Below, in pieces: positions 39,245 through 48,307 of a stretch of DNA of 64,000 bases. The notes under the pieces are model-generated. The model ran no database searches. It was not told where the DNA came from and saw only the letters and a program-made list of their open reading frames with translations. Position numbers and translations under genes: made by a program. The stretch spans positions 1,116,001 to 1,180,000 of the forward strand of contig NC_060203.1 in NCBI RefSeq assembly GCF_020623625.1, written 5' to 3'. The first letter of the stretch is position 1; every line of letters begins with the position of its first letter. The DNA is from Saccharomycodes ludwigii. Taxonomy: Eukaryota; Ascomycota; Saccharomycetes; Saccharomycodales; Saccharomycodaceae.

Positions 39245-41380
39245 ATGACTTCGATCAATCAAGCTATTCCCTTAAAGGAGAAACCATCAATGTTATACTC
39301 ACTCGAAGAGAATGACGAAACCAATATATTTACGGGTCCTTCAAATTTCACAAAAACTTCCTCAAAACTTGTGTCTTCATTCACTTCCAAATTAACCCTT
39401 GATGATGTAGATATGATTGGGTTGTGGACAAAATATGATACCCAAATGTTTAACGGTTCTCCCCTTTTTATGCCCGAAGAAGAAGAAAGAATCAATGTTA
39501 ACGGTAACTATTTCAAGGATAATGATTATGATTCTGAAGGGCATATAGATGATCAAAGATTTCATGAAGGTTCTGTCAGCAATTTTTTTCGAAAGGGAAA
39601 CACAGCTAAATTGGAAAAAGATCTACATGCCCTAATTCAATATGTCTCTGACCTAAGGGAAAAATATACAGGATTCACTTGGGACAATTTGAAGCATATT
39701 GTCTCACCCAACGAATTTCAAAATGATAATGCTATTATCCCATTTCTACCTGAAATACCAAGTATGGAAGAGTTTGAAAATGATTGTAAAAAATTTAGTG
39801 ATAAAATAGATGAGTTTTCCTCTGGGATAAAGGCACAATACATTGAAAAAAAAGTTTACTATTTAATTGATAAGTTTGCCTTATTCCAAAACTTAAGGTG
39901 CAAAGAAGAAAATTTGCAATCGAAGCTTGTACCACATAGAGATTTTTATAATGTTTTTAAAACGGATGTAAACTTGCTATTTAATGGGTGCTTTTCTCAA
40001 CAACAACTCAATAACTTCATATGGTTAAAAATTCAGCAAGAACCAGACAGAGTAGTGTTGGAAAATGGACAAAAATTGATCGAAATTATTAATGAGGGCA
40101 AAAGAACAGCTGATTTGGGCCTAAAGATAGTCGATGACGAATTTCTGGAATGGTATCAATATGATTATCTGCCCAACCATATTAATATTAACGATAATGA
40201 TAGAATTAAATTTTATCAAAACATCGTTCATGTATTTTTAGATCATGACAATTTTATCGGCGGTGAATATTTGGCTGGATTGTTGGATTCACAAGTTTTC
40301 AGTAATAGATCAGAACATCAGGTTTTTTGGTTAAGCATTGATTTTGTACCCAAAAATAGTGACTGGTGGGATACTTTAAATGAGTGGGTAAACAAGTATG
40401 ATGAACTTTCTAGGGATAAAGTGGATTGGAATTTAAGAATATATCGTAACTATCCTTTGCTTTTCGCTAAAGGCATGGTAAAAAATTTTAAAGAATATTT
40501 AGATTTATTGTTTGAGCCACTATTAAAAACCCCTTCAAAATATAAGAATCTACTAAGCAAGTTTAAATGTTTTGATATAATTTGCCTGCATCGAGACAAA
40601 TATTTGAGACAAAATTTTGAACTTTTGTCAACAACTTCTCCTGAAAGTTGGGATTTTGGCGATAATCCGTCGATTGCGTACTACATGTACCATATATATG
40701 TGAAAGTAAATCAAATAAATAAAATATTACACCCGTTGGCAAATATAAAGTTAAGGAACAACTGTGCTCCACACAATACCGAAAGAATATCGCAATTCGG
40801 TAAAATAGGCAATACTATATACCGTGAGTCAATTATGTGCAATTTACTCTTGGGTACAAGCCAACAATTATTATCGGCAGAGAGGTTGTGGTCTAGCCCC
40901 CTTTTCACGTATTTATATTATATTTTCCAGATCGGATGTGTTTTTTCACCATTGAGTACTGTTTCCAGGTTTTATGGTGGTGCCACTTATATGCTTGGTA
41001 AAAAAGATGGCATTTCTAATCATCACGTTAACGTGCTGACTAATGATATTTCATATGAAAAGGCAAGTGATTACAAGTACAAGGGAAACCCCTTTATGTT
41101 AATGCACGAGATGGGAATTGTAGTTTCATTAAGCAGTCATTCTGTTTTTTTAAATTGTTCATATACACATGACCCATTATTGGAAGAATACGGGGTTGCT
41201 GCAAGCATTTATTTGTTATCTAGTTGTGACATTTGTGAATTGGCCTTGAATAGTGTAAGATCATCGTCAAATGAGAGAAATATGTGGGTTGATGAAAGTT
41301 CTGTGCATAATGTTCCTCAAATAAGAAGATCTTATCGGATTTATACATGGAAAAAAGAAGTTGAACCAATTTTATATTAG
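39245..41380 (+). CDS. MTC4: Probable Mtc4-like protein
   Basis: 711 residues (S. cerevisiae Mtc4, YBR255W, is 694). Soluble, mostly helical with aromatic-rich C-terminal part; an acidic segment lies at about residues 70-105 and no membrane segment or enzymatic motif is evident. Mtc4 is required when telomere capping by Cdc13 is weakened and is otherwise of unknown molecular function. The call rests on length and on the adjacent RCF3-like gene, which is the S. cerevisiae neighbour of MTC4. I do not recognise a diagnostic motif, so treat the symbol as provisional. The stop codon is only 80 bp from the ARG2 stop on the other strand. Confidence 0.6.
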   Translation: MTSINQAIPLKEKPSMLYSLEENDETNIFTGPSNFTKTSSKLVSSFTSKLTLDDVDMIGLWTKYDTQMFNGSPLFMPEEEERINVNGNYFKDNDYDSEGHIDDQRFHEGSVSNFFRKGNTAKLEKDLHALIQYVSDLREKYTGFTWDNLKHIVSPNEFQNDNAIIPFLPEIPSMEEFENDCKKFSDKIDEFSSGIKAQYIEKKVYYLIDKFALFQNLRCKEENLQSKLVPHRDFYNVFKTDVNLLFNGCFSQQQLNNFIWLKIQQEPDRVVLENGQKLIEIINEGKRTADLGLKIVDDEFLEWYQYDYLPNHININDNDRIKFYQNIVHVFLDHDNFIGGEYLAGLLDSQVFSNRSEHQVFWLSIDFVPKNSDWWDTLNEWVNKYDELSRDKVDWNLRIYRNYPLLFAKGMVKNFKEYLDLLFEPLLKTPSKYKNLLSKFKCFDIICLHRDKYLRQNFELLSTTSPESWDFGDNPSIAYYMYHIYVKVNQINKILHPLANIKLRNNCAPHNTERISQFGKIGNTIYRESIMCNLLLGTSQQLLSAERLWSSPLFTYLYYIFQIGCVFSPLSTVSRFYGGATYMLGKKDGISNHHVNVLTNDISYEKASDYKYKGNPFMLMHEMGIVVSLSSHSVFLNCSYTHDPLLEEYGVAASIYLLSSCDICELALNSVRSSSNERNMWVDESSVHNVPQIRRSYRIYTWKKEVEPILY

Positions 41381-41460
41381 CTAATCCCCTCCTCCCTTTT
41401 TTTAATATATATATATATATATTGGTAATTGTAACATTTAAAAAGTACACTATCATTAAT

Positions 41461-43206
41461 TTATTTTTCCCAACTAGGCTCAATATCTCTAATATATTGA
41501 GCGTATTCTTGTAACCTTTTTGGATCCTCAAATCCACCATTGGTACCATAATAAAATAGTTTAAAAATATTATCTTTTTTGATATCACCGTTGTTATCTA
41601 AGTCTACAGATAAATCAACTACACCACAACTACGTTGGAAATACCATTTATTCACAACATTATCCCTTCTACTTCTCCATAATAGTTCATTTGGGAACCT
41701 CTTAAACATTTCATTGAAGATAATATCAGATATACCCAAGGAACCTTTTAAATGTGGCATGACAGCAAATTTATCCAAGTAAACAAAAGGTTTAACATTT
41801 GAATTTTTGTGTCCGGTGGTAGGTTCGTAGGTTAGAATAGCAATACCTTCATAATCACCGACAACTATTATCGCTGCAATATTACCGTCGATTCTATTTA
41901 AATAGTGTGTTAAATCCAAATTTTTTTGGAAACTGGAGTTAATAATTTTTGTAAATTTATATAAATCTAACTTATTACCAGTTTCTTTTGGTTGCCCCTT
42001 TTCCTTGACCCAAAACTTTTCAGGCAATCCAATGCTATTGTATTGAGTTAATTTACTATGGGCAAAAGTTCTAATGTTAATACCTTTCTTCAAAACTGTA
42101 GTTTCAAAAAAAGAGGATAATCTAGGATCGATAGTCTTATGCTGTAGGGGTAATTCATACCAATTGTTTGTTAGGTCTGTATTTTGTTCTTTTTTAAAGA
42201 CAGGTAGAGAGCATGAGATTAATGAACGATCAGTTAAAATATTATGTAATAATGGATTTTTAGCCTGTTCCTGGGAAGATGCACTGATCGTGGTTATGAC
42301 ACCTGTTACACTTAATGGCAGATTTTGTAAACCCTCATTCATAATCTTCAAATTCTCAATATGAGAATTGTAAACGTCCAAAGAATTGGTTATTCTAGTT
42401 TTATTAATCGTGTTTTGTATTTTAATTATTAAAGGCTGGTTATCCTTGTTTTTTAAATTATTTTCCAAAATTTTTTTTTCTGTTTCTAGTTGTTTTAAAA
42501 TAGGGTTGTATTCGTTAAATAAGTTGACAAAGACGTGTGCATAATTGGATCTTTCTGCAGAAGGAAGCCCACCATGCTCATTCAAAATAAATATTTTTTC
42601 AACTGATATCATGTCTTGGTTTAATAAGCTAATCAATTCTTTGATGTAATCAGGAAATGAGGTCGTTAAGTTTCTTTTGCTATTTATTTCATCGAAAATG
42701 TATGGTTCTAAAATTGGGATGATCCCATGCTTTAATATTTCATTATATAACGGGTAACTTAACCTATATTCAAAACTTTTTTTTCTAGTTATCAAATCAG
42801 GACAAAAACAAGTTTTTAATTCTTTATTATGACAAATTCTATCTAATAAATTGGCAGCAGAAGAACTAGTTTCTTTAGCACCATGCTCAGAAATAACAAA
42901 AATCGGATTAATACCTAGCATTTTCAGATTTTTTATAGTGGAAGAAAATCCATCTAGAACATAATCAGGTTGAAGTAATAAATCTTTTAAAATTATAATA
43001 CAAGCATTTTTTTTGTTATCTGCGGAACACTTTTTCAAATAATCCTTAGCCTCTCTTTTAGTGGCAGTGGAATTTAGTACAGATAATATCAATTCTTTAT
43101 TTTGGGCATTCGGTTGTTGATAAAATTTTTTAAAGGTGTGTGTTTTAGAAATGAATGGTTTGAGTTTCGTTGAATGTTTGTATATTTTAGAAAATGTTGA
43201 AAACAT
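41461..43206 (-). CDS. ARG2: Arg2, mitochondrial N-acetylglutamate synthase
   Basis: 581 residues (S. cerevisiae 574). The N-terminus MFSTFSKIYKHSTKLKPF is basic and fits a mitochondrial presequence. The central region is the degenerate amino-acid-kinase fold. The C-terminal GNAT/NAT domain shows the family-specific NELLWRSRRDNVVNKWYFQRS followed by a FKLFYYG block, and GSLGISDIIFNEMF for acetyl-CoA binding. The enzyme makes N-acetylglutamate from glutamate and acetyl-CoA, the first step of arginine synthesis, and in yeast works with the Arg5,6 kinase. Divergent from PSF2, as in S. cerevisiae (YJL071W/YJL072C). I did not find a clear Gcn4 TGACTCA site in the 462-bp promoter region. Confidence 0.95.
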   Translation of the reverse strand: MFSTFSKIYKHSTKLKPFISKTHTFKKFYQQPNAQNKELILSVLNSTATKREAKDYLKKCSADNKKNACIIILKDLLLQPDYVLDGFSSTIKNLKMLGINPIFVISEHGAKETSSSAANLLDRICHNKELKTCFCPDLITRKKSFEYRLSYPLYNEILKHGIIPILEPYIFDEINSKRNLTTSFPDYIKELISLLNQDMISVEKIFILNEHGGLPSAERSNYAHVFVNLFNEYNPILKQLETEKKILENNLKNKDNQPLIIKIQNTINKTRITNSLDVYNSHIENLKIMNEGLQNLPLSVTGVITTISASSQEQAKNPLLHNILTDRSLISCSLPVFKKEQNTDLTNNWYELPLQHKTIDPRLSSFFETTVLKKGINIRTFAHSKLTQYNSIGLPEKFWVKEKGQPKETGNKLDLYKFTKIINSSFQKNLDLTHYLNRIDGNIAAIIVVGDYEGIAILTYEPTTGHKNSNVKPFVYLDKFAVMPHLKGSLGISDIIFNEMFKRFPNELLWRSRRDNVVNKWYFQRSCGVVDLSVDLDNNGDIKKDNIFKLFYYGTNGGFEDPKRLQEYAQYIRDIEPSWEK

Positions 43207-43492
43207 GTTAAGTAATGTTGTATAAGGTTATATACCTTTTTTTTTTTTCTTTTGTTAATTCTTAAAGATTGAGGAGGGTTTTCAATTTTACTAAGCACTA
43301 GCACATTGAATCGTAGTTACCATTAATGACTGAAACAAAAGAAGAAAAAAGGCCTTAAAAAAAAAAAAAAAGCTTTATGATAATGAAAAATTAATACGTT
43401 TATTAAGATTAAGTACTGAGAAACCAGAACAATTACACGTAAAGTCCTTTTAATTTCACCGAGTATCCGAAATTACAGATTTATAAGTTATT

Positions 43493-43498
43493 CACGTG
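43493..43498. promoter_or_regulatory. CACGTG E-box, candidate Cbf1/Pho4 site
   Basis: Palindromic CACGTG in the ARG2-PSF2 divergent promoter, with flank TTCACGTG. This is a known core for yeast bHLH factors. Functional role inferred. Confidence 0.4.
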
Positions 43499-43502
43499 TT
43501 TT

Positions 43503-43559
43503 CTTTATTTTTTACTTTATTTTTTACTTTATTTTTTACTTTATTTTTTACTTTATTTT
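43503..43559. repeat. 12-bp tandem repeat (CTTTATTTTTTA), 4.8 copies
   Basis: Four identical 12-bp units and a partial fifth. The unit length is a multiple of three, which creates an apparent ORF with repeated FFTL. Confidence 0.93.
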
Positions 43560-43668
43560 CGAAACATTGCACGAGAACTCGAAATGATTTTCCATTAATA
43601 TTCAATAATAATAATAATGATAGGCTTGTAAGGCTTAAAAGTTATATATATACAAAAGAACAGTGCAT

Positions 43669-44373
43669 ATGTCATTTCCTGAATCACTGCAAAATACTTT
43701 TTTACCTCAAGAAATCCAATTTATAGTGGAAAATGAACCCATAAAGATACTTCCACGTATCACTACAAGACAAAGAAAACAGTATCGACAAGGCTCAAAT
43801 TATGATCCTGATTCGAAAAATAGTCATCCTATTAAACCTTGGAGATTAATCACTACCAATGATTATAACGTCAATAATATGATTGCAATGAAAAGTACAG
43901 AGCTACCATTATGGATGGCAGTTTTATTAAAAGAGCAAAAGAAATGTAATATTATAGCACCTAATTGGATAACTGTTTCCAGTTTAGATAAATATATTGA
44001 TTTTGAATTAAAAAATCCCATGAAATTTAGCTCCTTGCCATGGAATTGGCTAGTTATTGCATGTATTCTTTTCACTAAAGCACCAGATGATTTAACCGAT
44101 CCTATTCACTTATTAAAAAGTCGATGTCAAGACTTAAGAGAAATACGATTGGCCAAAGTGCAAAATGGTTTAGCTATATTAAATGAAAGTCATCTGCAAC
44201 TGGATAACCTATCCCTGATGGAGATTAATGAGATTAGACCATATGCTACAAAAATATCTGACATGTTTAAAAACCTACACAAAAACACTGCGGCAGGATT
44301 AGGAGAAGATTATGATATGCATATGGACACGTCCGAACCTGGCGCTAGTTCTAATATGACACAAAATCCTTAA
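43669..44373 (+). CDS. PSF2: Psf2, GINS complex subunit
   Basis: 234 residues from ATG 43669; the in-frame GTG at 43663 is not a likely start in yeast. The GINS fold blocks are visible: MSFPESLQNTFLPQEIQFI at the N-terminus, VENEPIKILPRI, ELPLWMAVLLKEQKKCNI, and LLKSRCQDLREIRLAKVQNGL. GINS (Sld5, Psf1, Psf2, Psf3) joins Cdc45 and Mcm2-7 to form the CMG helicase at replication forks. Length is close to the S. cerevisiae protein (213), with a longer acidic C-terminal tail after about residue 205. The neighbours are ARG2 and, two genes on, JEM1 and SMC3, in the YJL071W-YJL074C order. Confidence 0.96.
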   Translation: MSFPESLQNTFLPQEIQFIVENEPIKILPRITTRQRKQYRQGSNYDPDSKNSHPIKPWRLITTNDYNVNNMIAMKSTELPLWMAVLLKEQKKCNIIAPNWITVSSLDKYIDFELKNPMKFSSLPWNWLVIACILFTKAPDDLTDPIHLLKSRCQDLREIRLAKVQNGLAILNESHLQLDNLSLMEINEIRPYATKISDMFKNLHKNTAAGLGEDYDMHMDTSEPGASSNMTQNP

Positions 44374-44548
44374 TCTAATTCAATAACAAGCATATACTCG
44401 TTATTAGACATTGAAAAACTTTTATTAAATAATATAACTATGACATAAAAAGGAAAATCCTTTTATATAAGTCGTGTTATTTTAGTTTATTGTTATAAAT
44501 TCATAAATATAAATAGCATTTTTTAGTGAATTGCTTACTATTAACTAA

Positions 44549-44591
<43 letters not shown>

Positions 44592-44749
44592 ATATTACAC
44601 AATTATTTTAAAAATAAATACAAATATACTCACTAAAAACATATATGTGTATGTAATAGATTTTGATATTTAGATAAAATAATATTAAAGTTAAATAAGA
44701 AAGTTGAATAGACCAAAAAAAAAAAAAAGAAAAATAAAAGGATAATAGA
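44374..44749. other. Spacer with T37 run between PSF2 and the unknown gene
   Basis: 376 bp. The T run at 44551-44587 is the longest homopolymer that I saw in the window; A14 lies close to the next start codon. No gene seen. Confidence 0.6.
44551..44587 (+). repeat. T37 homopolymer
   Basis: Thirty-seven consecutive T upstream of the unknown gene. Its exact length may be affected by sequencing error. Confidence 0.85.
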
Positions 44750-45814
44750 ATGATGTCTTTAATTTTTGATTTAGGTAAAAAGCTGACCTCTGAAATACAT
44801 AACAGCAAGCAAGAGGAAATAAAAACGTTGATAAAAAAAAGAGAAAAGAAAGTCGCACACCAATCGTTACATCATGTTAACAATTACATTGACGAACTAA
44901 ATCAAAATAATAAAAATGAAAATCTTTTAATTGCAGAAGTTCAAAACGATTGGCAGCTTGTATATTATGGCGATGTTGTTTTGAAAACTGGTTTAAATAA
45001 TGAACTGATTAGGCATAATTTTTTAACAGGTATAAAAGACAAAGTTGGTACTCAGTCTAGTAACAAAGTTAACAATTTTTTTCAATTAGTCAACGCTACT
45101 AAAGAAATAGCTACAACACCTTCTTTGCCTCTAGTTACTAATAATATTATAGCCAAAGAAAAAAATGTATTTAATGGGGATACACAAGAGAGTAATATAA
45201 TAAACACTGAGATAAAAAGCGTCAACAATGGGTTTGAAGATTATTTATTTGCTAATAATTATACTGAAAAACATAATAAAAATGTCGATAGTGTTTTTAT
45301 TTGTTTCAGTTCAAATTCTAAAATAGCTTTGAATAAATTTTTTGTAGCAGGTAAAGCATATAACGAGGACTTGTGTGGAGATGGAAATAAAACTATTGGC
45401 ACTTTGTATCAACAAGAAACTAATAATATTTATGATATTGATAAGAATGTTGGGAATAATGAAAGTAGTGTTGCTGAGTTCTCGACAAGAATTTATCCAC
45501 GGTCCTATTACTATAAGCTTATTCGGTATCAGCGAAATAGTGTGTTAAGTAATAATGGTACTAAATTAATTAATGATTTTCTGAAATTAAGAGGTTTAAG
45601 TAATTATGATAAACAAATTACGGAAAGACAAAATAATTATTACAGCAAATATAATAATAATACCAAGGATTATAATTATACATTTGATTTAATAGATAAT
45701 GATGATTCAAGTGGTTTTTATTTTACAAGAGATGAGAAAACTGTTAGATGTCAAAAAATGAGGTTCAGGCAAAAGTATAAACAAATACATACTAGATTAA
45801 GACTTAAATATTGA
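44750..45814 (+). CDS. Unrecognised Asn-rich protein
   Basis: 354 residues; I do not recognise the family. Residues 1-40 are a charged helix-prone segment (MMSLIFDLGKKLTSEI, then many K/E). DNDW-like NDWQLVYYGDVVLK lies at about residues 66-79. The middle is Asn/Ser/Thr-rich and probably disordered. A more conserved-looking basic, aromatic C-terminal third contains YPRSYYYKLIRYQRN (about 251-265) and ends KMRFRQKYKQIHTRLRLKY. No membrane segment or signal peptide. Two in-frame ATGs (44750 and 44753) could both start it. Its place between PSF2 and APE3 corresponds to the neighbourhood of S. cerevisiae YBR285W (uncharacterised), but I cannot claim homology. The open frame and normal codon pattern support a real gene. 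Confidence 0.7.
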   Translation: MMSLIFDLGKKLTSEIHNSKQEEIKTLIKKREKKVAHQSLHHVNNYIDELNQNNKNENLLIAEVQNDWQLVYYGDVVLKTGLNNELIRHNFLTGIKDKVGTQSSNKVNNFFQLVNATKEIATTPSLPLVTNNIIAKEKNVFNGDTQESNIINTEIKSVNNGFEDYLFANNYTEKHNKNVDSVFICFSSNSKIALNKFFVAGKAYNEDLCGDGNKTIGTLYQQETNNIYDIDKNVGNNESSVAEFSTRIYPRSYYYKLIRYQRNSVLSNNGTKLINDFLKLRGLSNYDKQITERQNNYYSKYNNNTKDYNYTFDLIDNDDSSGFYFTRDEKTVRCQKMRFRQKYKQIHTRLRLKY

Positions 45815-46468
45815 AAACTGGCTGAGGTATTTTATCTTTCTTTATTTTTATTTTTATTTTTATTTTAATTTTTATTTTAATTTTTATTTTAGTTTCTATT
45901 TTATTTTTGTTGCTAGTTTGGTTAATAAGATTTTGTGACACAGATTTATTTTTTTTTACCTTTTTTATTAATATATTGAGATATAGTTTCGGTTTTCTCC
46001 GTGAAAGAACGGATAGAGAACGAACGGACAGAGAACGAACGGACAGAGAAGGAACGGACAGAGAAGGAACGGACAGAGAAGGAACGGACAGAGAAGGAAC
46101 GGACAGAGAAGGAACGGACAGATAAAAAAAAGGGCAAACTTGAATTTAAATTTATTATGGATTTTGTTTTTCTCGTTTTATTATCTCTTTGCAATCTTCG
46201 TATTTGTGTTCCCTCTTCCTGTCCCCATCCTTTCACCCCCCCTCCCCCTCTCTTTTATTTTGCTTTCTTTCTTATCATTTATTCCCATTATTTCTACTAT
46301 TTAAGCAACACATCTTTTAAACATAAAAAAAAAAAAGGACCTATTCTTTCCTTCCTTTTCTCATCTTCCTCCTTCTTTTAAATCTTTACTAATCTAGAAA
46401 AATATAAAAATAAATAAATAAAATAAAAAAAAAATAAAAAAAAAAAAAAATTGAGTCTGCTTGTTACC
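45815..46468. other. Intergenic region upstream of APE3 with repeats
   Basis: 654 bp. Holds a TTTTTA-type repeat array (about 45840-45915), the 15-bp minisatellite at 46007-46126, a C-rich patch near 46220-46252, and an A-rich block up to the APE3 leader. Overlapping ORFs here are products of the minisatellite. Confidence 0.65.
46007..46126. repeat. 15-bp minisatellite (GAACGGACAGAGAAG), 8 copies
   Basis: Eight head-to-tail 15-bp units. Units 1 and 2 differ at single bases (GGATAG; AAC end) and units 3-7 are nearly identical; unit 8 degenerates at its end. GC content stands out from the surrounding AT-rich DNA. Because 15 is divisible by three, frames stay open through it on both strands. 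Confidence 0.95.
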
Positions 46469-48070
46469 ATGAAGGCATCAGGTTTATTCATATTATCAAC
46501 TTTATTGACTTCCTACGTATCAAATGCATTGGTTATTCCAAATTTTGAAAACTTAGAAACTGTATTTGCTTTAAACAAGGAACAAGAAGAATTTACTGCT
46601 CCCGATATCAACAATTTAGATACTTATTCGTTATGGCCACATCTACCTTATTTCATGAAACCTATGGTTGATACTGATAAATTACAAGAAAAAATCACTA
46701 CTGAGCAGCTTAACAGTAGTGCTTGGGATCTATACAACATTTCCAAAAAGTCAATTGGAAAGTACGGTCATCCAACAAGAGTCATTGGATCTCCAGGTCA
46801 TTGGGCTTCCATTAACTACATTTTGAGTGTTTTAAATAAACATAGGGATTACTATGATGTTTCTTTACAAGAATTCGATGCTATCAGTGGCAAAGTAAAA
46901 TCCTTCGAATTAAACTATGAGGATGGATCCAAAGTTCCAACAGCTAAACCTTTTTCTTTAACTCCCCCTGTTAAAGAATTCACCGGGGAATTGGTTCATA
47001 TTCCAAATTTGGGATGTGACGATGCCGATTTTGTTTCTGATATTCACGGAGGAAAAGGTGCTAAAATTGCTTTAGTCTCTAGAGGGCAATGTCCATTTGG
47101 TGATAAAAGTCAATTAGCTGGTAAGCATGGTTTTAAAGCCGTTGTGATATACGATAATGTTGAGGAAGATGATGGTTTAAACGGTACTTTAGGTAGTCCA
47201 AATAACCACACAGTTGCTACCATCGGTGTTTCTAAAAAGGTTGGTGAAAAATTGATTGCCTCTATTGCCGCAAGCAAAAATAATTATTCTTTAACTTTTG
47301 CTGTTGACTCTTATGTCGATACCATCAAGACCAAGAATGTGATTGCTGACACCAAACATGGTGATCCAGATAATATTATTGCTTTAGGTGCTCACAGTGA
47401 TGGTGTTGAAGCTGGTCCTGGTATTAATGATGACGGTTCTGGTACCATATCCTTATTGACCGTAGCTGAACATTTGACTTCTTTTAAGATTAAAAATAAG
47501 GTGCGTTTTGCCTGGTGGAGTGCTGAAGAAGAGGGCTTGCTGGGCTCTACTTATTATGTTGATCAATTGACACCTGAAGAAAATTCTAAGCTTAGATTAT
47601 TCATGGATTATGATATGATGGCTTCTCCAAATTACCAGTATCAGGTTTATGACGCTAATAATAAGGTAAACCCTAATGGTAGTGAGGAACTGAAGAATTT
47701 ATACATTGACTATTATACTTCACATGGTTTAAATTATTCTTTGATTCCATTTGATGGTAGATCGGATTATGTTGCCTTCATCGAAAATGGCATTCCAGGT
47801 GGTGGTATTGCTACTGGAGCTGAGGGTGTAAACACTGACAATGGTAAGATTTTAGATAAATGTTACCATTCTCTGTGTGATGATGTCTCAAATCTAGCCT
47901 TTGATGCTTTCTTAACTAATACAAAGCTAATTGCACATTCTATTGCCACTTATGCCAGATCTTTGGATGGTTTCCCAGAAAGAGAAATTAATAATGAGAC
48001 TATCGCCAGTTTAAGTGCTGTCAACCATCAATCACAGTTCAAGTATAGAGGGCCATCTATGGTTATGTAA
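46469..48070 (+). CDS. APE3: Aminopeptidase Y, vacuolar M28 zinc metallopeptidase
   Basis: 533 residues from ATG 46469; the frame's earlier TTG at 46451 is not used. Residues 1-20 (MKASGLFILSTLLTSYVSNA) are a signal peptide, probably followed by a propeptide to about residue 55. A PA (protease-associated) domain covers about 165-275. The M28 catalytic domain has zinc ligands H309 and D321 (GAHSDG...GINDDGSG), the Glu pair in SAEEEG (351-356), D380/D382 and a C-terminal His in DKCYHSLCDD. Several N-glycosylation sequons are visible. The family removes N-terminal residues in the vacuole. Counterpart YBR286W, again beside the YBR287W-type genes. Confidence 0.96.
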   Translation: MKASGLFILSTLLTSYVSNALVIPNFENLETVFALNKEQEEFTAPDINNLDTYSLWPHLPYFMKPMVDTDKLQEKITTEQLNSSAWDLYNISKKSIGKYGHPTRVIGSPGHWASINYILSVLNKHRDYYDVSLQEFDAISGKVKSFELNYEDGSKVPTAKPFSLTPPVKEFTGELVHIPNLGCDDADFVSDIHGGKGAKIALVSRGQCPFGDKSQLAGKHGFKAVVIYDNVEEDDGLNGTLGSPNNHTVATIGVSKKVGEKLIASIAASKNNYSLTFAVDSYVDTIKTKNVIADTKHGDPDNIIALGAHSDGVEAGPGINDDGSGTISLLTVAEHLTSFKIKNKVRFAWWSAEEEGLLGSTYYVDQLTPEENSKLRLFMDYDMMASPNYQYQVYDANNKVNPNGSEELKNLYIDYYTSHGLNYSLIPFDGRSDYVAFIENGIPGGGIATGAEGVNTDNGKILDKCYHSLCDDVSNLAFDAFLTNTKLIAHSIATYARSLDGFPEREINNETIASLSAVNHQSQFKYRGPSMVM

Positions 48071-48125
48071 AATTGTGGTGTTTGGTGAATTATTAATGGA
48101 TAAGACATTTGTTTTTCGAGAAAAG

Positions 48126-48167
<42 letters not shown>

Positions 48168-48307
48168 TTCTTTCTTTCTTTCTTCCCTGCAGTATTGAAA
48201 TTGAAAGGTAAATAATATCTACAAATTTATATATATATATATATTTTTTTTAATATTTATTTACAAAATAATCCAAAAGGTTATAAATTAACATGTTACC
48301 TCCATAA

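Larger units (their letters stand above)
43207..43668. other. Divergent ARG2-PSF2 spacer
   Basis: 462 bp holding a CACGTG E-box at 43493-43498, immediately followed by the 12-bp tandem repeat 43503-43559, then the PSF2 leader. No other gene seen. Confidence 0.65.

Noticed and set aside
43489-43565. Point-centromere-like arrangement: CACGTG, about 57 bp of AT-rich repeat, then TTTTCGAAA
   Set aside because: The right element lacks the invariant CCG core of CDEIII, the middle is a simple tandem repeat and is short for CDEII, and the locus is not near genes that flank centromeres in related yeasts.
46001-46381. A 126-codon ORF starting in the 15-bp minisatellite
   Set aside because: Its first third is the minisatellite and the rest is low-complexity intergenic sequence; the minisatellite is open in several frames because its unit is a multiple of three. 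No ATG context or conserved segment.
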